A stretch of DNA of 64,000 nt from Hydrogenophaga sp. (GCA_011391495.1 JAABQK010000013.1:1-64000); one strand, 5' to 3'; shown: positions 38,853-47,889, counted from the first letter of the stretch. The notes: generated from the sequence alone by a model not told the origin. Made by a program: numbers and translations.

Positions 38853-39165
38853 TGGGTTCACCGGCGTTTCCCGCCTGCGTTGACTCTGTGGATCGAGCGC
38901 CAGACCGCTCTGTTCCGTTCATGTTCCCGGACCGTCTGCGCCGCCCCCCTCCTTCACTTCACTGCACAGAGCGCACGGGCACCCCGATCCGAGGTGACCT
39001 TGGTCCTCCCGCGGTTGTGCGCAACGGTGTTCGCGGACCGAGTGACAGTGGTGACCGGCGCAGCGAAGTAAAGGTGGAGGGGCCGCGGAGCGGCCCCGGG
39101 GGACATGAGCGCAGCCTGTCACCGCTGGCGCTCGGGCCATAGAGGTGACGCACGCAAGAAAAAAA
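38853..39165. other. Gene-free region between convergent glgP and tyrS
   Basis: 313 nt with no plausible gene. The last third has nested dyads: an outer pair GTGACAG (39042-39048) and CTGTCAC (39116-39122), around a tight inner hairpin GGGGCCGC-GGA-GCGGCCCC (39079-39097). There is no T tract. It may act in termination of the two converging transcripts or be a second family of intergenic repeat. The left two thirds show nothing I recognise. Confidence 0.5.
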
Positions 39166-40428
39166 TCAGGAAAGCGTGACCCGAGCAAACTTGCGCTTGC
39201 CCACCTGCACCACGTACACACCCACGCCCAGCTTCAGCCCCTTGTCGCTGACCACGCTGGAATCGATGCGCACACCGCCGCCATCGATCAGCCGGTTGCC
39301 TTCACCGTTGGATGCCACCAGACCCGCTGCATTGAGCAGCGCTGCCACACCCATGGGCGCGCCAGACAACGACACCTCGGGAATTTCGTCCGGCACACCG
39401 CCCTTGCTCCGGTTGGTGAAATCCTGCTCTGCCGCATCGGCCGCCGCCGTGCTGTGGAAACGAGCCGTGATTTCCTTGGCCAGCATCACCTTCGCATCCT
39501 TGGGGTTGCGGCCACCTTCCACCTCCCGCTTCAGCGCCTCGATCTCGGCGATGGACCTGAAGGACAGCAGCGTGTACCAGCGCCACATCAGCGTGTCCGA
39601 AATCGACAGCACCTTGGCAAACATGGTGTTGGCCTCTTCGGTGATGCCGATGTAGTTGTTCTTGCTCTTGGACATTTTCTCGATGCCGTCCAGGCCTTCG
39701 AGCAGCGGCATGGTCAGGATGCACTGCGGCTCCTGTCCGTATTCCTGCTGCAGGTGACGGCCCATGAGCAGGTTGAACTTCTGGTCGGTACCACCCAGCT
39801 CCAGATCCGCCTTGAGCGCCACGGAGTCATACCCCTGCATCAGCGGGTAGAGGAACTCGTGCACGCTGATCGGCGACCCTGCCTTGAAGCGATCGTGGAA
39901 ATCATTGCGCTCCATCATGCGCGCCACGGTGTACTTGGCCGCAAGCTGGATCATGCCCATGGAGCCCAGCAGCAGGCTCCATTCGCTGTTGTAACGGATC
40001 TCCGTTTTCGCCGGATCCAGGACCAGACTGGCCTGCTTGTAGTAAGTCTCGGCGTTGGCCCTGATCTGTTCGGTGGTCAGCGGCGGGCGCGTGTTGTTGC
40101 GGCCCGAGGGGTCGCCAATCAGGCTGGTGAAATCGCCGATCAGGAAGATCACCTGGTGCCCCAGGTCCTGCAACTGGCGCATCTTGTTGAGCACCACCGT
40201 GTGACCGATGTGGATATCGGGCGCGGTCGGATCCAGCCCCAGCTTGATGCGCAGCGGTACACCCGTGGCCTCAGCCTTGACCAGCTTTTTGGCCCAGTCA
40301 TCCTGCGGAATCAATTCTTCGCATCCACGCAGCGTCACCGCCATCGCTTCGCGGACACCGTCCGTCAGACCAACCCCATTGAAGGCATGGCTTTGAGTAC
40401 TTTTGTCATCTTTTGGGCTGGGGTTCAT
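39166..40428 (-). CDS. tyrS: Tyrosyl-tRNA synthetase
   Basis: Charges tRNA-Tyr. A 420-residue class I synthetase with HIGH at residues 73-76 ('APDIHIGHTVVL'), the KMSKS loop in 'GIEKMSKSKNNYIG' and a C-terminal S4-like RNA-binding domain ('NGEGNRLIDGGGVRIDSSVV'). The short first segment and exact HIGH motif place it in the TyrZ-like group common in Betaproteobacteria. The start is ATG 40428. It is divergent from the M23 peptidase gene, an arrangement conserved in the order. Confidence 0.95.
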   Translation of the reverse strand: MNPSPKDDKSTQSHAFNGVGLTDGVREAMAVTLRGCEELIPQDDWAKKLVKAEATGVPLRIKLGLDPTAPDIHIGHTVVLNKMRQLQDLGHQVIFLIGDFTSLIGDPSGRNNTRPPLTTEQIRANAETYYKQASLVLDPAKTEIRYNSEWSLLLGSMGMIQLAAKYTVARMMERNDFHDRFKAGSPISVHEFLYPLMQGYDSVALKADLELGGTDQKFNLLMGRHLQQEYGQEPQCILTMPLLEGLDGIEKMSKSKNNYIGITEEANTMFAKVLSISDTLMWRWYTLLSFRSIAEIEALKREVEGGRNPKDAKVMLAKEITARFHSTAAADAAEQDFTNRSKGGVPDEIPEVSLSGAPMGVAALLNAAGLVASNGEGNRLIDGGGVRIDSSVVSDKGLKLGVGVYVVQVGKRKFARVTLS

Positions 40429-40626
40429 ACGGGTTAATTCAGATGCGACAGCCCTTGATCTGGCTATACTTTTGATCGACCAACCGTTGATTTTAGTGGC
40501 GCAGCTATCAGCGCTCACAAAGTGTTTCCATCACGCCCTGCAGGCGTCACGGAACCCGCGTCTTCGGTCCCACTCCATCTTGCATTGTGCGAACTGCATG
40601 AGCAGTCCGCTACCCGGGAAAGCATT

Positions 40627-41976
40627 TTGATTCATCCGCTACTCCACACGCTGGCCAGCCTGCTGCACGCCACGAGCCAAAGCCTCTCCAGACACCCTCG
40701 CCGCATCATGGGTGGCGTGGGTGTCCTGTTGTTGGGCACCGGTGTCACCGCGTTTGGCATCGCACCGCTGGCTCCCGACGCCGCACGGCTACCCGTCACC
40801 CAGGTGGTGGAGGCCTTGACCCCTGAGGTGCTCGCGCCCAGCGCCCTGGGTGCACCAGTGTCCATGACACTCTTCCGCAGCGAGACCGTGCGCGGCGATG
40901 ACACCATCCAGAGCCTGATGCAGCGCTTGGGTGTGAGCGACAGCGCCGCACAGGCCTTTCTGCGAAACGATCCAACTGCGCGCACCTTGCTGGCCGGCCC
41001 GGCAGGCAAGTTGGTCAGCGTCGAGACCAGTGACCGTGGCGAACTGCTGAAACTGACAGCGCGCTGGCTGCGCGACGAGGAGCGCACATTCCATCGCATG
41101 ATCGTTGAAAAGCAGCCATCAGGGCTGGAATCACGGATGGAACAGGGTGAACTCACGGCGTCCGCCCGACTGGCGAGCGGGTCCATCCGGAGTTCGCTGT
41201 TTGCGGCAACCGACGCGGTCAATCTGCCCGACAGTGTGGCGGTGCAGCTGGCTGAAATCTTCGCTTCCGACATCGATTTCCGTCGTGATCTCCGCAAAGG
41301 CGATCGTTTCAGTGTGGTCTATGAAAGCTTGGAAGCGGACGGTGAAACCCTGCGGGCTGGCCGGGTGCTCAGCGCTGAGTTCGTCAACGACGGTCGTGAA
41401 CACCACGCAGTCTGGTTTGAGGATGCTGGGCAAAAAGGGGCTTACTACGGCTTCAACGGCCAGAGTTCGCGCAAGTCCTACCTGAGTTCACCGCTTGAAT
41501 TCTCGCGGGTCAGCAGCGGCTACGGCATGCGCTTTCACCCCATCTCGGGCAAGCAGAAGGCCCACCTCGGCGTGGACTATGCAGCACCCACGGGCACGCC
41601 GGTGCGCACCATTGCGGACGGCGTGGTCAGCTTCGCCGGAACCCAGCGGGGTTATGGCAATGTGATCGAGATCACCCACCGTGACAACAAGTCCACCCTG
41701 TTTGCCCACCTGAGCCGGATCGACGTTCGGCGGGGGCAACAGGTCAGCCAAGGCGACTTCATCGGCGCCGTGGGTTCGACCGGCGCGTCCACTGGCCCCC
41801 ACCTGCATTTCGAATTCCGTGACGGGGGCGTGCACCAGGACCCACTGGAAGTTGCTCGTCAAAGCGAAAACATTCCGCTGAACCCGGCACTGCGCTCCCG
41901 GTTTGACGCGGTGGCCCAGGCGCAGCGCATGCAACTCGATGCAGCTGCTACCCTGCAGCAAGCCAGCGCCGAATAG
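40627..41976 (+). CDS. M23-family murein endopeptidase (MepM-like)
   Basis: A 449-residue envelope peptidase that would cleave peptidoglycan cross-links. An N-terminal membrane anchor ('IMGGVGVLLLGTGVTAFGIAPLA', about 28-50) precedes an OapA-like region and the LytM domain. The zinc-site motifs are 'HLGVDYAAPTGTPV' (H-x3-D) and 'GPHLHFEF' (HxH). No ATG gives a good N-terminus. I use TTG 40627, which follows a GGGAA site, and note ATG 40708 as an alternative that would remove the residues before the anchor. In related genomes anmK often follows; here erpA comes next. Confidence 0.87.
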   Translation: MIHPLLHTLASLLHATSQSLSRHPRRIMGGVGVLLLGTGVTAFGIAPLAPDAARLPVTQVVEALTPEVLAPSALGAPVSMTLFRSETVRGDDTIQSLMQRLGVSDSAAQAFLRNDPTARTLLAGPAGKLVSVETSDRGELLKLTARWLRDEERTFHRMIVEKQPSGLESRMEQGELTASARLASGSIRSSLFAATDAVNLPDSVAVQLAEIFASDIDFRRDLRKGDRFSVVYESLEADGETLRAGRVLSAEFVNDGREHHAVWFEDAGQKGAYYGFNGQSSRKSYLSSPLEFSRVSSGYGMRFHPISGKQKAHLGVDYAAPTGTPVRTIADGVVSFAGTQRGYGNVIEITHRDNKSTLFAHLSRIDVRRGQQVSQGDFIGAVGSTGASTGPHLHFEFRDGGVHQDPLEVARQSENIPLNPALRSRFDAVAQAQRMQLDAAATLQQASAE

Positions 41977-41991
41977 ACGCCCGTGGTGCAG

Positions 41992-42030
41992 GCATGAAAA
42001 AAGGAGCGCATTGCGCTCCTTTTTTCATGC
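41992..42030. terminator. Bidirectional intrinsic terminator
   Basis: A near-perfect 39-nt dyad: an 18-bp stem whose centre is GGAGCGC-ATT-GCGCTCC, flanked by AAAAAA on the left and TTTTTT on the right. It therefore works as an intrinsic terminator on both strands, ending the M23 peptidase transcript (+) and the erpA transcript (-). Confidence 0.92.
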
Positions 42031-42044
42031 CTGCGATGCCTTGG

Positions 42045-42410
42045 TCAGACGCTGAAGCTGGAGCCACAGCCGCACGTGGTGGTCGCGTTGGGATTCTTGA
42101 TCACGAACTGTGCGCCTTCCAAGTCTTCCTTGTAGTCGATTTCTGCCCCGACCAGATACTGGTAGCTCATGGCATCGATCAGCAGCGAGACACCGTTCTT
42201 CGTCATGGTGGTGTCGTCATCGTTCACCACTTCGTCGAACGTAAAACCGTACTGGAATCCCGAGCAGCCACCACCCTGCACGAACACGCGCAGCTTCAGG
42301 TCGGGGTTGCCCTCTTCCGCCACCAGCTCGGCCACCTTCGCGGCGGCGCTGTCGGTAAAGACCAACGGGGCGGGCATTTCAGCCTGGATATTTTCAGCCA
42401 CTGCGCTCAT
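42045..42410 (-). CDS. erpA: Iron-sulfur insertion protein ErpA
   Basis: A 121-residue A-type carrier that delivers Fe-S clusters to target proteins. The three cluster cysteines are at C49 ('[11 protein letters not shown]'), C113 and C115 ('[11 protein letters not shown]'). A GAGGTGAT-type ribosome site lies just before ATG 42410. It follows the bactofilin gene by 117 nt on the same strand and ends at a strong bidirectional terminator. Confidence 0.95.
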   Translation of the reverse strand: MSAVAENIQAEMPAPLVFTDSAAAKVAELVAEEGNPDLKLRVFVQGGGCSGFQYGFTFDEVVNDDDTTMTKNGVSLLIDAMSYQYLVGAEIDYKEDLEGAQFVIKNPNATTTCGCGSSFSV

Positions 42411-42527
42411 GAATCACCTCGTATCGTGTACGTGACGGGCAACCCCGTGCACAGAAAAGATGGAGACCGTGGATGACCGCCATCCACAGCAAAACCAAAT
42501 GCTATAGCAAAACGCTCGGAAATGTGC

Positions 42528-42926
42528 CTATCCGTTGTTTGCCGCCAGTTTCAGTGTGGGTTTGTCTTCAATCCCGCCGGCCATGGGTTTGAGCTGACCC
42601 GCAATCGTGGCACCCTGGTGCATTTCCAGTGCTTTGTAAGAGACGTCGCCTTCGATGCGTGCCTTGGGCTGAAGCTCCAGCAGCTCAAACGCGAACACGG
42701 GGCCCTTGACCCTTCCGTTGATGATGACGTGATCAGCATGGATCTGGCCCGTGACGCTGGCCTGTTCGCTGACGACCAGAATGCTGGGCTGCTCATCGCT
42801 GGCGCGGATGTCCCCCACCACCTCACCGTCGACGCGCAAGCCGTCGTGAAAAGTCACGTTGCCATCAATGCGGGTGCCCTGGGCAATCAGGCTCTTGATG
42901 GGGGGCTGCTTTTTCTTGCCGAACAT
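42528..42926 (-). CDS. Bactofilin (polymer-forming cytoskeletal protein)
   Basis: A 132-residue bactofilin. The central beta-helix is visible as repeated short strands: 'TRIDGNVTFHDGLRVDGEVVGDIRASD', 'ILVVSEQASVTGQIHADHVIINGRVKGPVFAFELLELQPKARIEGDVSYKALEM'. It is flanked by a short basic N-terminus, 'MFGKKKQPPIKS', which in other bactofilins is membrane-binding. Bactofilins scaffold peptidoglycan enzymes. An M23 peptidase lies about 550 nt away and a membrane coiled-coil protein is directly upstream. AGGAG precedes ATG 42926. Confidence 0.94.
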   Translation of the reverse strand: MFGKKKQPPIKSLIAQGTRIDGNVTFHDGLRVDGEVVGDIRASDEQPSILVVSEQASVTGQIHADHVIINGRVKGPVFAFELLELQPKARIEGDVSYKALEMHQGATIAGQLKPMAGGIEDKPTLKLAANNG

Positions 42927-42953
42927 GGTTTTCTCCTGAAGATAAAGGGGGCA

Positions 42954-43661
42954 TCACAGCTGGAGGGTTTGCGCCGATTTCACCATCCCATCCTGCAGGA
43001 TTCGGGCGGTCACGGTTTTTACCACGGCCGCGGGAGGAATCTCCACCACGCCTTCCTGGCGAAGATAGCTCTTGATCAGCACCGGCTGTGGCGCCGGCGC
43101 CTGTGCCAGGGACCATGGTTTGCCGTCCAGCGTTCCTGCAAACAGGACTTCCAGCGTCCCCTTGAAATCAGGCGCATTTTTCTTGGCCTGAATCATGAGC
43201 GCCTGCCACTTGAGCCGCCCTTCTGACACCCGCTCCACCTGCAGTCCACGGATGCTCAGCGCGTCGCTGCCAGAGCCAGGGATCAGGCGTTCGAAGAAGC
43301 CGAGATCACTGCGCAGGGTCTGGTTGTCCCCTTCGAGCTGGCGGATCTGCAGCAACAACTGCTCTTGCGCCGCTTTTTCTGCGGTGAGCAGGCTCTCCGA
43401 GGTGTTGGAAATGGACTGTGCCTTGGCAAGCTCGGAGCGCAGGACCTGCACCTCGCCGCGCAACTGTTCGAGTTCCTGCTTCGCGTTCCGATCCAGACCG
43501 GCGATGTCCTTGCCAAACTCGAACGACCAAAGTGCCAGTGCGCCAGAAAACCCCAGAACCACCGCGCCGAGAAGCCACCGGAAGGGCCAGGGAAGCGCAC
43601 TGCGTATCGCGACGCGCGGCGCGCTGACCGTCAGTCTTCTTCGCAGCAAGCGAAATCGCAT
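42954..43661 (-). CDS. DUF6776-type membrane coiled-coil protein
   Basis: A 235-residue protein with one membrane helix near the N-terminus ('WLLGAVVLGFSGALALWSF', about 28-47). A coiled coil follows (about 55-120, 'RNAKQELEQLRGEVQVLRSELAKAQ' and 'EQLLLQIRQLEGDNQTLRSDLGFFERLI') and then a beta-rich periplasmic domain (about 130-235). It matches the DUF6776 family of Betaproteobacteria, whose function is unknown. It precedes bactofilin by 27 nt, so the two are probably one transcript and may work together in the envelope. Confidence 0.85.
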   Translation of the reverse strand: MRFRLLRRRLTVSAPRVAIRSALPWPFRWLLGAVVLGFSGALALWSFEFGKDIAGLDRNAKQELEQLRGEVQVLRSELAKAQSISNTSESLLTAEKAAQEQLLLQIRQLEGDNQTLRSDLGFFERLIPGSGSDALSIRGLQVERVSEGRLKWQALMIQAKKNAPDFKGTLEVLFAGTLDGKPWSLAQAPAPQPVLIKSYLRQEGVVEIPPAAVVKTVTARILQDGMVKSAQTLQL

Positions 43662-43710
43662 TCAATCCACTTTCAAATTGCAAGCCAACGTAACCGGTCT
43701 CCACAAAGCA

Positions 43711-43744
43711 AAAACCGCCCCAAGACAAGCTTGAAGGCGGCTTT
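43711..43744 (-). terminator. Terminator of the rplM-rpsI operon
   Basis: On the minus strand the segment after the rpsI stop reads AAAGCCGCC, a 16-nt loop, then GGCGGTTTT (43744 back to 43711), a 9-bp stem with one G-U pair ending in a short U run. It lies 21 nt beyond the rpsI stop and ahead of the DUF6776 gene. Confidence 0.75.
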
Positions 43745-43764
43745 CGCTGCAGGGAACAGACGCG

Positions 43765-44157
43765 TTAGCGTTTGCTGAACTGCTTGGCTCGGCGTGCGGA
43801 ACGCAGACCGACTTTCTTCCGTTCGACTTCGCGCGCGTCGCGGGTCACGAAACCGGCTTGCGACAGTTCGGGCTTCAGCGTTGCGTCGTAGTCGATCAGG
43901 GCACGGGTGATACCGTGGCGCACGGCACCAGCCTGGCCGGACTCGCCACCGCCGTGCACGTTGACCATCACGTCGAAGGTCTCGGCGTGGTTGGTCAGCA
44001 TCAGCGGCTGCTTGGCCACCATGATGGAGGTTTCGCGGCCGAAGTAGGCTTGGATATCCTTACCGTTGACCGTGATGTTGCCACTGCCTTTTTTCAGAAA
44101 CACACGGGCGACGCTGGATTTGCGACGGCCAGTGCCATTGTTCCATTCACCAATCAT
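43765..44157 (-). CDS. rpsI: 30S ribosomal protein S9
   Basis: A 130-residue ribosomal protein. '[14 protein letters not shown]' at the N-terminus and the C-terminal '[24 protein letters not shown]' are exact S9 signatures; the final Lys-Arg tail reaches the P-site tRNA. An AAGGAG site lies just before ATG 44157. It follows rplM by 12 nt, the universal L13-S9 pairing. Confidence 0.98.
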   Translation of the reverse strand: MIGEWNNGTGRRKSSVARVFLKKGSGNITVNGKDIQAYFGRETSIMVAKQPLMLTNHAETFDVMVNVHGGGESGQAGAVRHGITRALIDYDATLKPELSQAGFVTRDAREVERKKVGLRSARRAKQFSKR

Positions 44158-44169
44158 CTCAAGGCTCCT

Positions 44170-44601
44170 TTACAGTTCCAGCACTTGCGGCTGTTGGGCG
44201 GTGTGGGGATGTTCTGCACCACCGTACACCTTGAGCTTCTTGATCATGGCGTAACCGAGCGGACCCTTGGGCAGCATGCCCTTGACGGCCTTCTCGATCG
44301 CACGGCCGGGATGTTTGGCCTGCATGTCACGGAAGTTGGTCGCGTAGATACCGCCGGGATAGCCCGAGTGACGGTAATAAATCTTGTCGAGGGACTTGTT
44401 GCCCGTGACGCGAATTTTGGAGGCGTTGATGATGACGATGTAGTCACCGGTATCGACGTGAGGCGTGTAAATGGCCTTGTGTTTGCCGCGCAAACGGAGA
44501 GCAACTTCACTGGCTACTCGTCCGAGGACCTTGTCGGTCGCGTCAATCACAAACCACTCGTGCACCACGTCAGCGGGTTTGGCGCTGAAGGTTTTGGTCA
44601 T
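44170..44601 (-). CDS. rplM: 50S ribosomal protein L13
   Basis: A 143-residue ribosomal protein. '[45 protein letters not shown]' and '[21 protein letters not shown]' are L13 signatures. It is the first gene of the L13-S9 operon; a promoter candidate lies about 150 nt upstream, leaving a long leader. In E. coli L13 represses this operon by binding the leader, which could also apply here. Confidence 0.98.
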   Translation of the reverse strand: MTKTFSAKPADVVHEWFVIDATDKVLGRVASEVALRLRGKHKAIYTPHVDTGDYIVIINASKIRVTGNKSLDKIYYRHSGYPGGIYATNFRDMQAKHPGRAIEKAVKGMLPKGPLGYAMIKKLKVYGGAEHPHTAQQPQVLEL

Positions 44602-44749
44602 GAGTTTCTCTGTTCAAGAAGTGGTTTGGCGGCTCTTTTCCACGGTCGGTGGTTCTCTGACGGAACACTCTTAGGTGGGTTTACCATGCACTGGTTGCCC
44701 GGTGCGGGGTCTTCGTCGCGGAGCCATGCGTTTCGCTGCGAAGCTTTCC

Positions 44750-44779
44750 ATTGTACGAAATTTTAGGGTCGACCGGCAA
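44750..44779 (-). promoter_or_regulatory. Candidate promoter of rplM-rpsI
   Basis: On the minus strand TTGCCG (44774-44779) and TACAAT (44750-44755) are spaced by 18 nt. They sit in the 219-nt region between rplM (-) and rlmJ (+), the only AT-rich part of it. The leader to rplM would be about 140 nt. Confidence 0.5.
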
Positions 44780-44820
44780 GTTTTGTGTGGTGCCCACGCC
44801 AACGGCGCTACCATCGGCGC

Positions 44821-45735
44821 ATGTTCAGTTACCGCCACGCCTTCCACGCCGGCAACCACGCCGATGTGCTCAAACACACCATATTGATCGCCACGCTGCG
44901 TCATTTGATGCAGAAGGAGGCCGGCATCACGCTGGTCGACACCCACGCGGGTGCAGGCCTGTACCGCCTGGACGGGGACTACACCGAAACCGGAGGCGAG
45001 GCCAAGGATGGTGTGGTGAAACTGATGGCGGCGCTGCGCCCGGCCGGGCTTCCCGTGCAGCCCGCCGCTCCAGCGATCGACGACTACCTGGACCTGGTCG
45101 CCAGTTTCAACCCGTCGGGTGCGCTGCGCGTCTATCCCGGCTCCCCGTTCGTCATGCACCAGTTGCTGCGGGCCGAGTCCCGCGACAAACTCAAATTGTT
45201 CGAGCTGCACCCCACCGACAGCCGCACACTTTCCGCCAACATCGCCCAGCTGGAAGCGGGGAGGCAAATCGCTGTCGCCCTGCAGGACGGCTTCGAGGGA
45301 CTCAAGCCCCTGCTGCCGCCACCGCCGTCGGCGACCGGCTCCAAGCGGGCCGTGGTGCTGATCGACCCCAGCTACGAGATCAAGAGTGACTACGGAAAAG
45401 TAAGTGCCTGCATACAGGAAGCGCTCCGGCGTTTCCCAACGGGTACGTACCTGGTCTGGTATCCGATCATTCCGCGTCCGGAAGCCCACGACCTGCCGCG
45501 CCGACTCAAGACGCTGGCCAACCAAGCCCAACGACCGTGGTTGCACGCCACACTGGCGATCGGCCAGGATCCGACCCATGGGCCGGACGACCGCCCGGGT
45601 CTGACCGCCAGCGGCATGTTCGTCATCAACCCGCCGCACACCCTCAAGGCCGTCCTGCAGGCGGCCCTGCCGCAGCTGCTGAGCGTGCTCGGACGGGGCC
45701 GGGGCAAATCGCAGTCGCTCGACGCCGGCGGTTGA
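44821..45735 (+). CDS. rlmJ: 23S rRNA (adenine2030-N6)-methyltransferase RlmJ
   Basis: A 304-residue SAM-dependent methyltransferase modifying A2030 of 23S rRNA. The N-terminus 'MFSYRHAFHAGNHADVLKH' is diagnostic of the family. 'LVDTHAGAGLY' is the SAM-binding motif and 'AVVLIDPSYEIKSDY' contains the catalytic DPPY-like DPSY motif. The start is ATG 44821. It converges on the CAP-domain gene with a 4-nt gap. Confidence 0.94.
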   Translation: MFSYRHAFHAGNHADVLKHTILIATLRHLMQKEAGITLVDTHAGAGLYRLDGDYTETGGEAKDGVVKLMAALRPAGLPVQPAAPAIDDYLDLVASFNPSGALRVYPGSPFVMHQLLRAESRDKLKLFELHPTDSRTLSANIAQLEAGRQIAVALQDGFEGLKPLLPPPPSATGSKRAVVLIDPSYEIKSDYGKVSACIQEALRRFPTGTYLVWYPIIPRPEAHDLPRRLKTLANQAQRPWLHATLAIGQDPTHGPDDRPGLTASGMFVINPPHTLKAVLQAALPQLLSVLGRGRGKSQSLDAGG

Positions 45736-45739
45736 AGCC

Positions 45740-46408
45740 TCAGGGCCGCGCCAGCACCATCGTCCAGTAGCGGCCAAAGGTGCTGCCGGGCTGCTCGACA
45801 CAGGCCACCGCCACGTCCTGGTACTGGGCCCGCATGATGTTGCTGCAATGTCCAGCGCTCGCCAGCCAGCCCGCCATGACAGCCGAGACCGTCGGCTGAC
45901 CCGCCGCGATGTTTTCCCCCGTCCAGGTCCAGGCATAACCTTCGTCCGCGATGCGCTGGGCCGAACTCCGCCCATCGAGCCCGGTGTGCGAAAAGTAGTT
46001 GTTCGTGGCCATGTCCAGCGAATGGCGGGCCGCCGCCGAGAACAGGCGGTTGTCCCAGCGCAGCGGGGTCGTGGCGGGCATCGGTGCGGACCCGCAGGTG
46101 CGTGCGCTGGCCCGCGCCGCATTGATCTGCCGGGTCCACTCGACCTGGAAATCGGGCAGATCGCAAGATGTGCGGGCGTCCAGTGGCAGCAGCGCGCTGC
46201 CTGACGTGGGCACAGGGGCAGGAGACACGGTCCCGGACGCCGTTTCGGTGCTGGGCGCTGTCCCCACCGTGCCCGTTGGGACGGCGGGGCTCTCAGGCGC
46301 TTCACCGCCACCACAGGCGCCCAGCAGCGTGACCACCGCCAGCAAGCAGACTCCGGCAAGCCAGAAACGGGGAGGTCGCGCGGGCGAGAAAAGCTTCCTG
46401 GATTTCAT
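45740..46408 (-). CDS. CAP/SCP-domain lipoprotein
   Basis: A 222-residue secreted protein. The lipobox LLGAC is at about residues 26-30, followed by a Pro/Thr/Ser linker. The CAP domain runs from 'EWTRQINAARASARTCGSAPMPATTPLRWDNRLFSAAARHSLDMATNNYFSHTGLDGRSSAQRI' to 'NIMRAQYQDVAVACVEQPGSTFGRYWTMVLARP'. The CAP signature residues (His in 'AARHS', Glu in 'GENIAAGQ', His in 'SAGHCSNIM') are present. Bacterial CAP proteins have varied or unknown roles. The start is ATG 46408. Confidence 0.88.
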   Translation of the reverse strand: MKSRKLFSPARPPRFWLAGVCLLAVVTLLGACGGGEAPESPAVPTGTVGTAPSTETASGTVSPAPVPTSGSALLPLDARTSCDLPDFQVEWTRQINAARASARTCGSAPMPATTPLRWDNRLFSAAARHSLDMATNNYFSHTGLDGRSSAQRIADEGYAWTWTGENIAAGQPTVSAVMAGWLASAGHCSNIMRAQYQDVAVACVEQPGSTFGRYWTMVLARP

Positions 46409-46494
46409 GCGACCGAATTTACGGCCTGCCCAAGGACCCCGGGTAAGCGAATGTGCATGGCAGCCCCGGTAAAACCCTGACATGTCCGCCAAAC

Positions 46495-46530
46495 ATTAGC
46501 CGACCGATCGGTCGGCTAATTGACTATACT
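46495..46530 (+). promoter_or_regulatory. paa promoter with PaaR-type operator
   Basis: A perfect 26-bp palindrome (46495-46520) with core GCCGACCGATCGGTCGGC lies 48 nt before paaA. A -10 box TATACT (46525-46530) follows directly, so the palindrome covers the -35 position. The shape and core are typical of TetR-family repressors, and PaaR (TetR) controls paa genes in Betaproteobacteria by responding to phenylacetyl-CoA. No paaR gene is in the window. Confidence 0.8.
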
Positions 46531-46567
46531 GCGTTTCGCGTCACCGTTCAGGCGCAGGAGATGCCCC

Positions 46568-47590
46568 ATGTACACCCAATCTTTCAGTGTGGCGGACAGC
46601 GAGGCCAGGGCGGGCCTGAAGTCGGTCACCCCGCCTCCGACAAGCGAAGAAGCCGCGCTGCAGGCGCACTTCGATGCCGTGATCGACGCCGACGGCAAGG
46701 TCGAACCACGCGACTGGATGCCCGAGGGCTACCGCAAGACGCTGGTGCGCCAGATCAGCCAGCACGCCCACAGTGAAATTGTCGGCATGCTGCCCGAGGG
46801 CAACTGGATCTCGCGGGCGCCCAGCCTGAAACGCAAGGCGATCCTAATCGCCAAGGTGCAGGACGAAGGTGGCCACGGCCTGTACCTCTACAGCGCCGCC
46901 GAAACGCTGGGCACCAGCCGCGACCAGATGCTCGCCGGCCTGCACAGCGGCAAGGCGAAATACAGTTCGATCTTCAACTACCCGACGCTGAACTGGGCCG
47001 ACGTGGGCGTGATCGGCTGGCTGGTGGACGGCGCGGCGATCATGAACCAGATCCCGCTCTGCCGCTGCTCCTACGGGCCGTATGCGCGCGCCATGATCCG
47101 CGTCTGCAAGGAAGAGAGCTTCCACCAGCGCCAGGGATACGAAGCGCTGCTGGTGATGATGCAGGGGACCGCCGAGCAGAAGGCGATGGTGCAGGACGCA
47201 GTGAACCGCTGGTGGTGGAAGTGCCTCGCCATGTTCGGACCGCCCGACGCCGACAGCCCCAACAGCGCGCAAGGCATGCGCTGGGGCATCAAGCGCATTT
47301 CCAACGACGATCTGCGCCAGAAGTTCGTCGACGCCACCGTGCCGCAGGCCGAAGTCCTGGGCGTGACCCTGCCCGACCCCGATCTGAAATGGAACGAGGA
47401 ACGTCAGCACCATGACTACGGTGCGATCGACTGGGACGAGTTCTGGGCCACGGTCAACGGCCATGGACCCTGCAACAAGGAACGTCTGTCCACCCGGGTG
47501 AAAGCCTGGAACGACGGCGCCTGGGTACGCGACGCCGCACTGGCGCACGCGCGCAAACAGAAGGAACGCAGCATGAAGGAGGCCGCATGA
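46568..47590 (+). CDS. paaA: Phenylacetyl-CoA 1,2-epoxidase catalytic subunit PaaA
   Basis: The catalytic di-iron subunit that epoxidises the ring of phenylacetyl-CoA. It is 340 residues, start ATG 46568 with AGGAG 7 nt upstream. The ferritin-like di-iron ligands are visible in '[16 protein letters not shown]', '[17 protein letters not shown]' and '[18 protein letters not shown]' (E-x2-H patterns). '[13 protein letters not shown]' is family-specific. It opens the operon and its stop overlaps paaB (ATGA). Confidence 0.96.
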   Translation: MYTQSFSVADSEARAGLKSVTPPPTSEEAALQAHFDAVIDADGKVEPRDWMPEGYRKTLVRQISQHAHSEIVGMLPEGNWISRAPSLKRKAILIAKVQDEGGHGLYLYSAAETLGTSRDQMLAGLHSGKAKYSSIFNYPTLNWADVGVIGWLVDGAAIMNQIPLCRCSYGPYARAMIRVCKEESFHQRQGYEALLVMMQGTAEQKAMVQDAVNRWWWKCLAMFGPPDADSPNSAQGMRWGIKRISNDDLRQKFVDATVPQAEVLGVTLPDPDLKWNEERQHHDYGAIDWDEFWATVNGHGPCNKERLSTRVKAWNDGAWVRDAALAHARKQKERSMKEAA

Positions 47591-47889
47591 ACACCAGCAC
47601 ACCCGCCCTGAAGGAATGGCCGCTGTGGGAAGTCTTCGTCCGCAGCAAACAGGGCCTGGAGCACAAGCACTGCGGCAGCCTGCACGCGAGCGACGCGCAA
47701 CACGCATTGCAGATGGCCCGCGACGTCTACACCCGCCGGCAGGAAGGCGTGAGCATCTGGGTGCTGCCGTCGAACGCCATCACCGCCAGTGAGCCCGACA
47801 GCAAGGACAGCTTCTTCGACCCGGCGGCCGACAAGATCTACCGGCACCCGACCTTCTATCAAATCCCCGACAAAGTGGGGCACATGTGA
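47587..47889 (+). CDS. paaB: Phenylacetyl-CoA epoxidase subunit PaaB
   Basis: A 100-residue structural subunit that bridges PaaAC units of the epoxidase. '[53 protein letters not shown]' is the family signature. The ATG overlaps the paaA stop (ATGA). The following gene begins only after a 104-nt gap, unlike the overlap on its other side. Confidence 0.95.
   Translation: MNTSTPALKEWPLWEVFVRSKQGLEHKHCGSLHASDAQHALQMARDVYTRRQEGVSIWVLPSNAITASEPDSKDSFFDPAADKIYRHPTFYQIPDKVGHM

Noticed and set aside
40429-40626. Promoters in the tyrS/M23 divergent region
   Set aside because: TATACT/TATAGC-like boxes exist near 40463, but no matching -35 at a proper distance could be found on either strand, so I did not list one.
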